64,000 bases of DNA, taken from Anodontia alba (Eukaryota > Mollusca > Bivalvia > Lucinida > Lucinidae). The notes beneath the pieces are model-generated. The model made no database searches, had not been told where the DNA came from, and saw nothing but the letters and a program-made list of their open reading frames with translations. The translations under genes and the position numbers were made by a program. The stretch spans positions 28,278,581 through 28,342,580 of the forward strand of contig OZ024828.1 of the NCBI GenBank assembly GCA_964016985.1, given 5' to 3'. Of the stretch, positions 34,001 to 44,454 are shown piece by piece (the first letter of the stretch is position 1; every line of letters begins with the position of its first letter).

Positions 34001-34677
34001 TGATGGTCTTCATTTGTCGATTCAATTTCTTCAATTTTAATTGGAAAATGATCGCTCCCATGAAGGTCATCTAAAACTGACCAATCAAATTCTAAGTAAA
34101 TTCTTGGAGAGCATATAGACAAATCTAAAGCAAAATAATTTCTTGTAGGAGAATGAAGATAAGTTGGTTGTTTATCGTTAAATAAACATAGATCATTTTC
34201 TGCAATAAAATTTTCTATTATTTCTCCTTTGTCATTTGTATCCAGACAACCCCATAGTTTGCTGTGACTATTAAAGTCACCTAATAATAAATAAGGACGA
34301 GGTAACTGGTTTATAAGATTTTCTAAATCGTGTTTAGAAAATTTACAGTGTGGAGGGAGATATAGAGAACAAATTGTTATGGATTTAGACAGAGTGACAT
34401 TTACAGCAACAGCTTGTAAATTACTATTTATATCTATCCGTCTATGAGGAACATTTGATTTTACAAGGATAGATGAGCCTCCTGAGGCTTTCTGATTTTC
34501 AGGTGCGATATGATTATATAAACTATAATTTTTAAAATTAATATTATCTGTATTCTTTAAAAAGGTTTCCTGGAGACAAAAGACAGTCGGAGAAAGTAGT
34601 GTTGTTAAAATTAAAATTTCGTTATAATTTGCTTTTAGTCCTCGACAGTTCCACTGAATAATTGATTTTTTATCCAT
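31012..34677 (-). CDS. LINE ORF2: endonuclease, reverse transcriptase, RNase H (1221 aa)
   Basis: A single intact frame. Residues 1-220 are an APE-type endonuclease: LQET (Glu37), GDFN (133-136) and SDHFPI (208-213, Asp209 and His210). The reverse transcriptase spans about 480-740, with NYRPIALT from 506, GVPQGSILSP, and FVDD (665-668) in place of YADD. RNase H spans about 960-1080, with YTDGS (963-967), a conserved Glu in TAEAKA, YSDS and GNELAD (1069-1074), so all four acidic residues are present. A CX2C...HX4C knuckle (1165-1181) closes the protein. This machinery nicks target DNA and copies the element RNA. It begins 37 bases after the end of ORF1. Nothing essential is visibly missing. 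Confidence 0.95.
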   Translation of the reverse strand: MDKKSIIQWNCRGLKANYNEILILTTLLSPTVFCLQETFLKNTDNINFKNYSLYNHIAPENQKASGGSSILVKSNVPHRRIDINSNLQAVAVNVTLSKSITICSLYLPPHCKFSKHDLENLINQLPRPYLLLGDFNSHSKLWGCLDTNDKGEIIENFIAENDLCLFNDKQPTYLHSPTRNYFALDLSICSPRIYLEFDWSVLDDLHGSDHFPIKIEEIESTNEDHHSRWNFNKANWENFMELCNEKLNPEMFKTADDIQAFTDTLIHVAEKCIPKSSTRSKRNRPWFNKDVKNLINKRKSALRKFNRQPTKENLIHAKQMRAKARKTIKTAKRTSWQQYVSKLNSRTPAKKIWDMIRKITGKNKNNKHVHIKSNGNICSTTKDISNALGENFQKNSSSANYSETFQNIKQEREKEHLNFTSLNHEKYNVPFTASELLDALHKSHDTAAGPDDIHYQILKHLPDNALKTLLNILNDIWITGKFPKDWSKATIIPIPKPNKDHTEATNYRPIALTSCLCKTMERMINDRLVWFLESNQLITKYQAGFRKNNCTNDHLIRLESFIRDAFIKKEHVVAVFFDLEKAYDTTWKHGIMKDLHKLGLKGRLPLFIQNFLSDRTFNVRIGNTLSDIFKQEQGVPQGSILSPTLFGIKINDIVKCVKDLDCSLFVDDFGIFIRSKNMETIEFKLQRCLNNIEDWATENGFKFSKTKTQCVHFCQIRQLHLDPHLTIYGSPIPVVSEAKFLGLLFDNKLSFIPHIKALKAKCLKALDILKVLSSSDWGGDRTVLLNLYRSLIRSKLDYGSIVYGSARKSYLKSLDTIHHQGLRLALGAFRTSPVESLYAESNEPSLYIRREKLSLQYVTKLAANPRNSAHDCVFNPKYERFYNNKPTAIKPLGLRIQPLLEEANINIKNVQHFSFPSKEPWTLNPPKIILDLHKNKKTEVESHIFKNEFLEIKSSYKHYLSIYTDGSKQDEKVACSVISPNFTDSIRLPDNSSIFTAEAKAIDIALYHIRDQSEKQFIIYSDSLSVLKSLKDLHHRNPLIQQILKKYYYLSASKEIVFCWLPGHVNIRGNELADPEAALSLVITNFKIPHSDFKSNVCQYINNKCQSVWETQTYNKLNEIKPNFNSKCTFSNLSRKEQTKITRCRLGHTRITHSYILNNEQAPFCIPCNEPFTVKHFLVTCAEFNYIRTKYFNVKNIKELFNMPTQKILDFLKEIGLFNKI

Positions 34678-34714
34678 GATGAATGGAGAGATGGATATTT
34701 TGAAAATAAGGAAC

Positions 34715-35173
34715 TTAATCCTTTTGTTTTCTCTGAGACTGCAAGAACATGGAGGAGTCAGTCTCTAACTCCATGTTCTCAAGGGAATCGAACCGATTGA
34801 CCAACTTGATCGGATCGGCCGACGCCCCTTTACTATATGGATTTGGTTCTTTATCTTTATCTTTTTCTTTTCCATTTTTTCCTTTCTGGTCAGCTGTCCT
34901 GGACCTGGATCTCTGTTGTGATCCACTTGTTTTAGTCGGCTGTGTTTGTGAACTGTTTTGAGATTTTGTTGGTGGTCTAGACTGATGAGTAGATGTGGGT
35001 TTAGGTTTAGGTTTTACAGTAGGAGTAATAACTTTTGAATTTGCTTTGATGACAGAATCTTTTTCGTTAAACTGGGTAGAACTTTCTTTCGTTTCAGGTT
35101 TAGTGTTTAGGGATTGAACAACTTTTGCAAAGGTGATTTCAGGTTGATTTTCTTGAATCTTTTTGGCTTCCAA
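34715..35173 (-). CDS. LINE ORF1, C-terminal part (frame-shifted)
   Basis: Continues ORF1 in the +1 frame after the A7 run at 35182-35188. The 152 residues are hydrophilic and low-complexity: a long Ser/Thr/Lys/Gln/Pro stretch (TVKPKPKPTSTHQSRPPTKS) followed by basic residues, as in the tails of I-clade ORF1 proteins. The ATG at 35173 is probably not a true start, because the similarity-free joint with the upstream frame is at the A run. Alone it lacks the zinc knuckles. Confidence 0.8.
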   Translation of the reverse strand: MEAKKIQENQPEITFAKVVQSLNTKPETKESSTQFNEKDSVIKANSKVITPTVKPKPKPTSTHQSRPPTKSQNSSQTQPTKTSGSQQRSRSRTADQKGKNGKEKDKDKEPNPYSKGASADPIKLVNRFDSLENMELETDSSMFLQSQRKQKD

Positions 35174-36008
35174 ATAAGTGATTTTTTTGTGTAACTTTAA
35201 TTTTCATGATTTCTTTCTCTTTTTTCCAAATTTCACACTGATTTGATTTTGATTGATGGTTTTTGTGACAGTTCACACACTTGGCTTCATTCTTACAAGC
35301 ATTTGTAGGGTGATCAAATTCACCCATACCACATTTTTCACATACTGATCCAGGTGCTTCCGGACAGCCGTTTTCATGATGTCCAAACCTCTGACAGTTG
35401 AAACACCGCAGAGGATTTGGAATGTAGACTTCAACCGGTATAATTCGATAAAAGATTTTTAGTGATTTCGGTAAAGTTGTGGTGTTGAAAGTTAGTAAAA
35501 GTGTATTTGTTTCTATAAAGTTTCCATCTTTTTTAATTTTAAAACGTTTGCAAGCTGTTACTCCTTGTGTGTTAAGATATTCTGTGATATTTTCTTCAGT
35601 TTCATGTTTTAGCATTCTGTCACGGATAATACCTTTGCAACTGTTTAGAGTTTTATGTTCCGTGACAGAAACATTAATGTTAAAGAATTTTGTAATTTTC
35701 AAGAGATTATCAGTTTGAGATTTTCTGTTAGTTTCGACCAAAAGAGTTCCATTTTTTAATTTTTTTATATTTTTTGGAGTGCCTATAATTGATTCTATTT
35801 GCTTTTCTATAATGAAAGGTGACAGTGAAGTAATAGGTTTGTCCTCTTTACTCGAAATCACTAAAAATTTAGCGAAGTTCTCATTAGCTTTGAATGTAAA
35901 TGTAGTCGGTTGCGTGTCGTCCTCCGAAGAGTCGAACGCCAGAAATCGTTTTCGAGATGCCATGGTGATGAAATTTTTGATTCGATAGCTATGCGCCCCA
36001 CCCTCCAT
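35139..36008 (-). CDS. LINE ORF1, N-terminal part with three zinc knuckles
   Basis: 289 codons; the likely true start is the second ATG at 35963 (MASRKRFLAF). Three knuckle-like motifs follow one another from residue 202 of the long form: CFNCQRFGHHENGC (CX2CX4HX4C), CEKCGMGEFDHPTNAC and CVNCHKNHQSKSNQC. ORF1 proteins of I-type LINEs bind element RNA and chaperone nucleic acid. The last 20 or so codons after the A7 run (35182-35188) are read in the wrong frame and stop early. One base fewer in the run would join this frame to 34715-35173, for a protein of roughly 430 residues. Confidence 0.85.
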   Translation of the reverse strand: MEGGAHSYRIKNFITMASRKRFLAFDSSEDDTQPTTFTFKANENFAKFLVISSKEDKPITSLSPFIIEKQIESIIGTPKNIKKLKNGTLLVETNRKSQTDNLLKITKFFNINVSVTEHKTLNSCKGIIRDRMLKHETEENITEYLNTQGVTACKRFKIKKDGNFIETNTLLLTFNTTTLPKSLKIFYRIIPVEVYIPNPLRCFNCQRFGHHENGCPEAPGSVCEKCGMGEFDHPTNACKNEAKCVNCHKNHQSKSNQCEIWKKEKEIMKIKVTQKNHLFGSQKDSRKST

Positions 36009-37276
36009 GGAGCCCTACAAGGGGACGTTTAACAGAAATGGATCTCCTATTTCTAACGTCAAGGCTACATTGCTATTATACTCGGTGTCAAGATCAGAGT
36101 CTTCAGCTCGGCTTCATGCTTAGATGATTTCCCACCTATTCATCTAAATTTCCATAGAAAAATTTATGAACAGTTGAGTTCATCCCCCTATCCACAGCCT
36201 CCACTCACAGAGGTTTCCGCCAAAGCCCCAATACAAGCCCACCAATTGACCCTTCAGCCGCCGCCCATTGAAACTCACTTAAAGTTAGAGGAACATGAGA
36301 AAAATAAGCCCGGTTTGGTACCATAAAGATACGAATGAAAGAGAGAAAGAAGCTAAGAACAAGTTGTGCGTTTCTAGAGCTTGGCACGACTGAGCCGATT
36401 GATCCAGGCCGGATCTAACCCAGACCGCTCTTCTATCTGAAATAAGGGCCAAAATGATGTGTTGAAAAGCTGGAGATCCCTGGGCTTTCCTCAATCATCA
36501 GGTTCCCCTCTCCCAGCATACGAGACGCCACCCACGGCAAACAGGTGGTTCCTGTTTTAATAGGGGATTACACCCTATCCACTACAGAAGGAAAGTGATC
36601 TGTAGATTTTATTCCCTACAGACAAGGGAGGCCGAAAACGTCTGGGAAATTGAAAGGTTATTTTTAATATAAATTAGGAGATCCATATTTAAAATAAACA
36701 GTTTATTAAAAGAAGGATTCATTTTGGATTCATTTTTTAAGAGAGTCAAACAAATAAGCTGTGTTAGATGATATGTAGCTTTCAAATGATATGTAGCTTT
36801 CATACCTTGAAAAACGTTTAGTTTTTTATCTAACAATATAAAATGCATCTTACTTTTTAATGTAGAGAATACTAGAGTTCGGAAAAAATGACACAAACAC
36901 AAGACAAACACATGTTAAATACAGATGAGGTTATAATCTTCGTCCCATGTGCGACCCACGGGCACAGAATGATACACAAACAAATGAAGCATGTTAGTAA
37001 CATGAGATAGGAAAGGTTTAAAAGGATAGATCTCGCGAAATTTGTTTTTTCCAATTTAAGATGCATTTCAATAAATGTAATTTTATAGTCTGGAATTATA
37101 CCGGTTGAACGGACGGTTGCTCTGTATTGTTAGGGGTTTTACCTAACTGCCACAGAAGCGGAAGGCAGCCACCTATTTCGAGGGCCCGGGTGGTCACGGG
37201 CGGCCTCTTTTAGACGGCTCGTACGTCACGCAGAGGGTACGTCTGGCCTATTCTAAGCCCGGGACCAGCACGGGAC
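35964..37276 (-). promoter_or_regulatory. LINE 5' untranslated region and internal promoter
   Basis: About 1.3 kb before ORF1. The first 150 bases on minus (37276-37130) are strikingly GC-rich for this window (TCGTCCCGTGCTGGTCCCGG at the start). Open frames inside (for example at 36205-36494 and 36609-36911) have no recognisable content. LINEs carry their promoter in this region; the exact site cannot be read. Confidence 0.6.
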
Positions 37277-37288
37277 GAGGTTTAAATG

Positions 37289-37698
37289 CATTTCTTACGT
37301 TGTTGCGAAAAAAACAAAGTTACCCTGTCTAACATTGTGGAAAGGAAGACTGACATCAGCAAAGTGTCAAAATGATGTCGGAACGGCACCAGATAGTGTC
37401 GCCCGCTTCTGCCCGGTGATTTGTCACAGAATAAATCAAAGAATTTAACCTTTGGCTATATATGCAAGAAGTGTTAGAATGTAAACATAAACATTTGTTA
37501 GACTCTGGTTACGAATGTGACATATGCACATAACATCACGGCAGAACACTTTATGCCCCACTGCTGTCTTATGAAGCCAGTGGCATAACTAACATTCAGT
37601 AGTCATCGATATTGCTGCTTACACTAGAGTGATTGCAAGAGCTCTTCCTGTACTTTTCCTACAGATGTGCTAAAGACATTAATTTAAAAAAAAATTAC
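37289..37698. other. Single-copy DNA between LINE and exon
   Basis: No repeat match in the window. It contains 'ttggctatatatgc' (TATA-like, 37452) and a short frame MMSERHQIVSPASAR from 37372; neither is enough to call a gene. Confidence 0.4.
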
Positions 37699-37766
37699 CT
37701 TTCGTCCAATCACTGAATGTTATTTCATTCACACTTCCTCTTGTCTTGGATCCCATAACCATGTGC
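37699..37766 (-). CDS. Probable internal coding exon, minus strand (68 nt)
   Basis: On minus, a pyrimidine-rich acceptor (TTTTTTGTGTATTCTTCAG) precedes and a consensus donor (GACGAAAG|GTAATT) ends a 68-base segment. One frame is fully open: HMVMGSKTRGSVNEITFSDW plus TK, entering and leaving within a codon; the other two frames have stops. I do not recognise the protein. The pearl-like element E3 (37830) and the LINE (to 37276) lie in what would be its two flanking introns, as expected of tolerated insertions. Confidence 0.45.
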
Positions 37767-37829
37767 CTGAAGAATACACAAAAAAGTTTCCAGAATGACT
37801 CATGCTATTATTTTAATGAGATGAAAAAA

Positions 37830-40031
37830 CAAGAGGACCATGATGGTCCTATATCGCTCACCTGACCAAACAGATTTGCATATTTACTGTTGAAGTTTCA
37901 GCCAAGTTCACTGCTCTAGGATTTTTGTATAAACTTTATAGCACTAACCACCCCCAACCCCCTCCACCACACCCCCGGCCATGTTTTTTTACATATCGTG
38001 ACAACTTGAACTGAATCTTAAAAGCGGGCCGCAAAAGGAACATTTCTGCCAAGTTATATTGAAATTGGTCCAGTGGTTTAAAAAGTTTTATATAGCTATA
38101 AAGCCCTACGCCCTAACGGCCATGTTTTTTGACAAATCATAACAGCTTGGACAAACTTGGTAGAGGGTCACCAAAGGAACATTCCTGCCAAGTTATATTG
38201 AAATCTGTTCAGTGGTTTCTGACAAGAAGATTTTTACAGTTTTCTATTTAGATATATAGGGAAAACAGGAAGATTTTTTTTCAAGTTTTCTATATAGATA
38301 TATAGGGAAAATAAGCCCAACCCCTTGCAGCCATATTTTTTGACGAATCATGATGGCTTGAACAACCTTGGAAGAGGGTGACCAAAGACACATTGCTTCC
38401 AAGTTATATTGAAATCGGTCCATTGGTTTCTGCCAAGAAGATTTTTAAAGTTTTCTATATAGATACATATATAGGGAAAATAAGCCCTGGCGGCCATGTT
38501 TTTTGACAAATCCAAACGGCTTGAACAATCTTGGTAGAGGATCACCAAAAGAACATTTCTGCAAAATTATATGGAAATCGGTCCAGTGGTTTAGGACAAG
38601 ATGATTTTTACATTTTTCTATATATAGGAAAAATAAGCCCTGCCCCCTGGCGGCCATGTTTTTTGACAATTCCAAATGACTCGAACAATCTTGGTAGAGG
38701 GTCACTAAAGGAACATTTCTACAAAATTATATGGAAATCGGTCCAGTGGTTCTGACAAGAAGATTTTTAAAGTTTTCTATATAGATATATAGGGAAAATA
38801 AGCCCCACCCCCTGGCAGCCATGTTTTTTGACGAATCCAAATGGCTTGAACAATCTTGGTAGAGGATCACCAAAGGAACATTTTTGCAAAATTATATTGA
38901 AGTCGGTCACGTGGTTTTCGACAAGAAGATTTTTAAAGTTTTCTATATAGATATATAGGGAAAATAAGCCCTGCCCTCTGGTGGTCATGTTTTTGACAAA
39001 TCCAAATGGCTTGAACAATCTTGGTAGAGGATCACCAAAGGAACATTTCTGCAAAATTATATGGAAATCCGTCCAGTGGTTTCGGACAAGAAGATTTGTA
39101 CATTTTTCAATATAGATATATAGGGAAAATAAGACCGGCCCCCTGGCGGCCATGTTTTTTGACAAATCCAAATGGCTCAAACAATCTTGGTAGAGGATCA
39201 CCAAAGGAACATTTCTGCAAAATTATATGGAAATCGGTCCAGTGATTTCTGACAAGAAGATTTTTAAAGTTTTCTATATAGATAAAAAAGGGAAAATAAG
39301 CCCCGCCCCCTAGCAGCAATGTTTTTTGACGAATCCAAAAGGCTTGAACAATCTTTGTAGAGGATCACCAAAGGAACATTTCTGCAAAATTACATTGAAA
39401 TCGGTCCAGTGGTTTCTGACAAGAAGATTTTTAAAGTTTTCTATATAGATACATAGGGAAAATAAGCCCCGCCCCCTGGTGGCCATGTTTTTTGCCAAAT
39501 CCAAATGGCTTGAACAATCTTGGTAGAGGATCACCAAAGGAACATTTCTGCAAAATTACATTGAAATCGGTCCAGTGGTTTCTGACAAGAAGATTTTTAA
39601 AGTTTTCTATATAGATACATAGGGAAAAAAAACCCGCCCCCTGGCGGCCATGTTTTTTGATGAATCCAAATGGCTTGAACAATCTTGGTAGAGGATCACC
39701 AAAGGAACATTTCTGCAAAATTATATATGGAAATCGGTCCAGTGGTTTCTGACAAGACGATTTTTTAAGTTTTTAGTTAAAAAATCTATTTTTAGCTCCT
39801 GTGACCTAGATATGCAATGGACTGGAACCATTTGAACAACTTTGAAAGAGGACCAACCAAGGATCATTCCTGTGAAGTTTGGTCAAAATCCAATCTGTGG
39901 TTTAGGAGGAGATGTTGTTTAAAGATTGTGAACGGACGGACGGACGGACGGACATATGGACGACGACGACGATGACGACGGACGGTGAGTGATCACAAAA
40001 GCTCACCTTGAGCTTTCAGCTCAGGTGAGCT
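37830..40031 (+). mobile_element. Pearl-like element E3 with ~11 x 166-bp array
   Basis: 5' 'caagaggaccatgatggtcc' + 'tcgctcacctgacc'; 3' tail 'tgacctagatatgcaatgg', GACGG microsatellite (39930-39990), hairpin 'agctcaccttgagctttcag' / 'ctcaggtgagct'. Early monomers carry 'aatcat', and those from about 38500 carry 'aatccaa', the same order as in E1, E2 and E4. The shortest of the four copies. Confidence 0.85.
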
Positions 40032-40050
40032 AAAAATGAGTTGTTAAATG

Positions 40051-40263
40051 TTAACCCTTCTCTTGCTGAACACAACATGCCCTGTCTTAGCAAACAGTGT
40101 AGCTACAGATCAATTGGTGTCTGAAGATGCAAACTGATCTGGATCTGCACTTTTTGTCATTAAATATGTGAATTTCTACCAAAAACTTGGATCAAGTAAT
40201 CTGATTGGCTGGAAATTAGAAGTAGGCGTGGCATCTTAATTTATTACGCATGATAAGGGTTAA
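40051..40263. mobile_element. TTAA-flanked palindromic MITE, copy M4
   Basis: TTAA at 40051-40054 and 40260-40263, close to the 3' end of E3. Relative to M1-M3 it is inverted: 'gctggaaattagaagtaggc' lies on the right. Confidence 0.8.
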
Positions 40264-40356
40264 AAAACATTCAACACCATCTGTTTTTCATCTCACTGCT
40301 GCACTTTTATCCTTACTTTTCATCTTCCTTTATTCTTCACTCTGAATAACTGCCTC

Positions 40357-42989
40357 AACATAATCGTTGGCAGGAGGCACTGCAGAACAACTAGATAGAT
40401 ACACAGGCGCAGTGCAATGAAGCATTATAAAGTCATGATCCGAGATCCTGAACATAATCGTTGGCAGGAGGCACTGCAGAACAACTAGATAGATACACAG
40501 GTGCAGTGCAATGAAGCATTATAAAGTCATGATCCGAGATCCTGAACATAATCGTTGGCAGGGGACACTGCAGAACAACTAGATAGATACACAGGTGCAG
40601 TGCAATGAAGCATTATAAAGTCATGATCCGAGATCCTGAACATAATCGTTGGCAGGGGACACTGCAGAACAACTAGATAGATACACAGGTGCAGTGCAAT
40701 GAAGCATTATAAAGTCATGATCCGAGATCCTGAACATAATCGTTGGCAGGGGACACTGCAGAACAACTAGATAGATACACAGGTGCAGTGCAATGAAGCA
40801 TTATAATGTCATGATCCGAGATCCTGAACATAATTGTTGGCAGGGGACACTGCAGACCAAAAAGATAGATACACAGGTGCAGTGCAATGAAGCATTATAA
40901 AGTCATGATCCGAGATCCTGAACATAATCGTTGGCAGGGGACACTGCAGAACGACTAGATAGATACACAGGTGCAGTGCAATGAAGCATTATAAAGTCAT
41001 GATCCGAGATCCTGAACATAATGGTTGGCAGGAGGCACTGCAGAAAAACAAGATAGATACACAGGCACAGTGCAATGAAGCATTATAAAGTCATGATCCG
41101 AGATCCTGAACATAATTGTTGGCAGGGGGCACTGCAGAACATCTAGATAGATATATAGGCGCAGTGCAATGAAGCATTATAAAGTCATGATCCGAGATCC
41201 TGAACATAATTGTTGGCAGTAGGCACTGCAGAACAACTAGATAGATACACAGGCACAGTGCAATATAGCATTATAAAGTCATGATCCGAGATCCTGAACA
41301 TAATCGTTGGCAGGGGGCATTGCAGAACAACTAGATAGATACAAAGGCGCAGTGCAATGAAGTATTATAAAGTCATGATCCGAGATCCTGAACATAATCG
41401 TTGGCAGGGGGCATTACAGAACAACTAGATAGATACACAGGTGCAGTGCAATGAAGCATTATAAAGTCATGATCCGAGATCCTGAACATAACTGATGGCA
41501 GGGGGCACTGCAGAACAACTAGATAGATACAAAGGCACAGTGCAATGAAGCATTATAAAGTCATGATCCGAGATCCTGAACATAATTAATGGCAGTAGGC
41601 ACTGCAGAACAACTAGATAGATACACAGGCACAGTGCAATGAAGCATTATAAAGTCATGATCCGAGATCCTGAACATAATCGTTGGCAGGGGGCATTGCA
41701 GAACAACTAGATAGATACACAGGCACAGTGCAATGAAGTATTATAAAGTCATGATCCGAGATCCTGAACATAATCGTTGGCAGGGGGCATTACAGAACAA
41801 CTAGATAGATACACAGGTGCAGTGCAATGAAGCATTATAAAGTCATGATCCGAGATCCTGAACATAACTGATGGCAGGGGGCACTGCAGAACAACTAGAT
41901 AGATACAAAGGCACAGTGCAATGAAGCATTATAAAGTCATGATCAAAGATCCTGAACATAATCGTTGGCAGGGGGCACTGCAGAACAACTAGATAGATAC
42001 ACAGGCACAGTGCAATGAAGCATTATAAAGTCATGATCCGAGATCCTGAACATAATTGTTGGCAGGGGGCACTGCAGAACAACTAGATAGATACAAAGGC
42101 GCAGTGCAATGAAACATTATAAAGTCATGATCCGAGATCCTGAACATAATCGTTGGCAGGGGGCACTGCAGAACAACTAGATAGATACACAGGTGCAGTG
42201 CAATGAAGCATTATAATGTCATGATCCGAGATCCTGAACATAATTGTTGGCAGCGGACACTGCAGAACAACCAGATAGATACAAAGGCGCAGTGCAATGA
42301 AGCATTATAAAGTCATGATCCGAGATCCTGAACATAATCATTGGCAGGGGGCACTGCAGAACAACTAGATAGATACACAGGCGCAGTGCAATGAAGCTTT
42401 ATAAAATCATGATCTGAGATCCTGAACATAATTGTTGGCAAGAGGCACTGTAGAACAACTAGATAGATACACAGGCGCAGTGCAATGAAACATTATAAAG
42501 TCATGATCCGAGATCCTGAACATAATCGTTGGCAGCCTGGGGCACTGCAGAACAACTAGATAGATAGACAGGCACAGTGCAATGAAGTATTATAAAGTCA
42601 TGATCCGAGATCCTGAACATAATCGTTGGCAGGGGGCACTGCAGAACAACTAGATAGATACACAGGCGCATTGCAATGAAGCATTATAAAGTCATGATCC
42701 GAGATCCTGAACATAATCGTTGGCAGGGGGCACTGCAGAACAACTAGATAGATACACAGGCGCAGTGCAATGAAGCATTATAATGTCATTATCCGAGATC
42801 CTGAACATAATTGTTGGCAGGGGACACTGCAGAACAAATAGATAGATACACAGGTGCAGTGCAATGAAGCATTATAAAGTCATGATCCGAGATCCTGAAC
42901 ATAATCGTTGGCAGGAGGCACTGCAGGACAACTAGATAGATACACAGGTGCAGTGCAATGAAGCATTATAAAGTCATGATCTGAGATCC
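40357..42989. repeat. 28-copy, 94-bp minisatellite
   Basis: The unit 'aacataatcgttggcaggag'...'agtgcaatgaagcattataa'...'catgatccgagatcctg' is 94 bases and repeats 28 times with almost no length change. Variant bases show a four-unit block (376 bp): unit starts attgttggcagta, gcattgc, gcattac, actgatggc at about 41204-41580, repeated at 41582-41955. All frames contain stops, so it is non-coding. It contains no spacers, so it is not a CRISPR array. Confidence 0.95.
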
Positions 42990-43189
42990 ATCTCGCAGCA
43001 GAATTCAAACCTCGTGAAATATGATCAGAAACTTGCTACAATATTTTTCCTTCAAATTTATGCATATTGTTTTTGGTCATTCACTCATCTGTCTGTTCTT
43101 TCATCATGCTTTGCTTATCTCCATAACTGTTTTCAGCTAGGGCCTTGAAACTTGGTGACTTAATTGAGGCTGAGGAGTAGATCACCTAA

Positions 43190-44050
43190 TTAATTAGATG
43201 CCCCAGCCCAGGGCCATCCTCACCCACATGCAGGCATTTTGCAAAATTTGCAGTTGAAAAAAGGGTCAAAACTCTCATAATAATTTTGCAGATTTTACCC
43301 TAAATCAAACTTGACCTCTATTTTATTATTATATACCTGTGTATTAAATATGAATCCAATACACTAATGTTTTCAAAAGATATCAACTGAAAACTATTTT
43401 TCAATGTTGAAAAAGGGCCATAACTCCAAAAATAACTGGTGGATTTTACCCTAAATCAAACTTGATTACATGTATATTTTATAATTATATGCTCATGTAT
43501 AAAATATGAATCAAATTCATTAATCTTTTCAAAAGTTATGGAACAGAAACCATTTTTCAAAGTTGAAAAATGGCCAAAACTCCCATAATAATGGGTGGAT
43601 TTTACCCTAAATCAAATTTGACCTACATTTTATGATAATATACCTGTGTATAAAATTTGAATCCAATACACTAATCTTTTCAAAAGATATCGAATGGAAA
43701 CCATTTTTCAACTATTTTTCAACGTTGATAAAGGGCCGTAACTCCAAAAATCCAATTCACTAATCTTTTCAAAAGTTATGGAACGAACACCATTTTTCAA
43801 AGTTGAAAAAAGGGCCGTAACTCCCAAAATAATTGGGTGGATTTTACCCTAAATCAAATTTGACCTACATTTTATGATTATACCTTTGTATAAAATTTCA
43901 ATCCAATACACAAATCTTTTCAGAAGATATTGCACAGAAACCATTTGTGTTACATACAGGACGAACGGAGGGGACGGACCTACAAACCGACAGCGGTTAT
44001 ACTGTATGCCCTCTTCCCCCGCCCATTGAAAATGGTAAAGGCATAAAAAA
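43190..44050 (+). mobile_element. Tandem-repeat element (unit ~155-240 bp), first copy
   Basis: Begins near 'gatgccccagcccagggccat'. Units share 'gattttaccctaaatcaa', 'ttttcaaaagatatcgaa' and 'agggccgtaactcc'. The right end has 'acgaacggaggggacggacc' and 'actgtatgccctcttccccc'. A related copy begins at 61806. No coding sequence. Confidence 0.55.
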
Positions 44051-44215
44051 AATCGAACTTTGTAAGCGTTAAGCCACATTTCAATTTTGCCATTCTGTAG
44101 GGACAAGCATATAGTTTGCGGCATACAGTTTTACATACATTTCTAGAACTTTACCGTATAAATCAATACTGGAAAACCATACAGTCTCAGATAAGGCGCT
44201 TCTTTCCATCAAACA

Positions 44216-44450
44216 TTACCCTGGTCATGCTGAATAGATTTCATGCCCATTTCTAATTTTCAGCCAATCAGACAGTGCAGATCCAGCCAACTGATCTGGA
44301 TTTACACAGTTTGCAAAGGCAGGCAAATTTCAATTTACAGCCAATTAGACAGTGCAGAGCCAGATCAGCTGGCTTTTTCAGAAGCCAACTGATCTGGATT
44401 TACACTGTTTGCAAAGGCAGAGCATATCCGGGTTCAGCAGGACCAGGGTT
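44216..44450. mobile_element. TTAA-type MITE, copy M5 with internal duplication
   Basis: Ends 'ccctggtcatgctgaa' / 'ttcagcaggaccaggg' are kept, but the flanking TTAA is degraded. The segment 'agccaat.agacagtgcag...ctgatctggatttacac.gtttgcaaaggcag' occurs twice. Confidence 0.7.
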
Positions 44451-44454
44451 GATA

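Larger units (their letters stand above)
30840..37276 (-). mobile_element. Full-length I/Nimb-type LINE with 12-bp target duplication
   Basis: A 6.4-kb non-LTR retrotransposon on the minus strand: GC-rich 5' region (from 37276), ORF1 with zinc knuckles, ORF2 with endonuclease, reverse transcriptase and RNase H, a 3' UTR hairpin and an ATCC-repeat tail (30837-30854). gaggtttaaatg occurs at 30828-30839 and 37277-37288, as expected of a target-site duplication; it overlaps the tail by a few bases. RNase H plus a simple-repeat tail fits the I superfamily, and Nimb-type elements are known in molluscs. ORF2 is intact and ORF1 differs by one frameshift, so the copy is young. It may sit in an intron of the gene suggested by the exon at 37699-37766. 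Confidence 0.92.

Noticed and set aside
35182..35188. Programmed -1 frameshift in ORF1
   Set aside because: The downstream frame is +1 relative to the upstream one, and the codon phasing of the A run does not give a working X XXY YYZ shift into it.
31596..35988. Open frames on either strand overlapping the LINE genes (for example 33521-33880 plus, 35479-35718 plus)
   Set aside because: They are shadows of ORF1 and ORF2 without recognisable content.
40357..42989. Regular repeat array considered as CRISPR
   Set aside because: Repeats abut without unique spacers, the unit is 94 bp and the DNA is eukaryotic.
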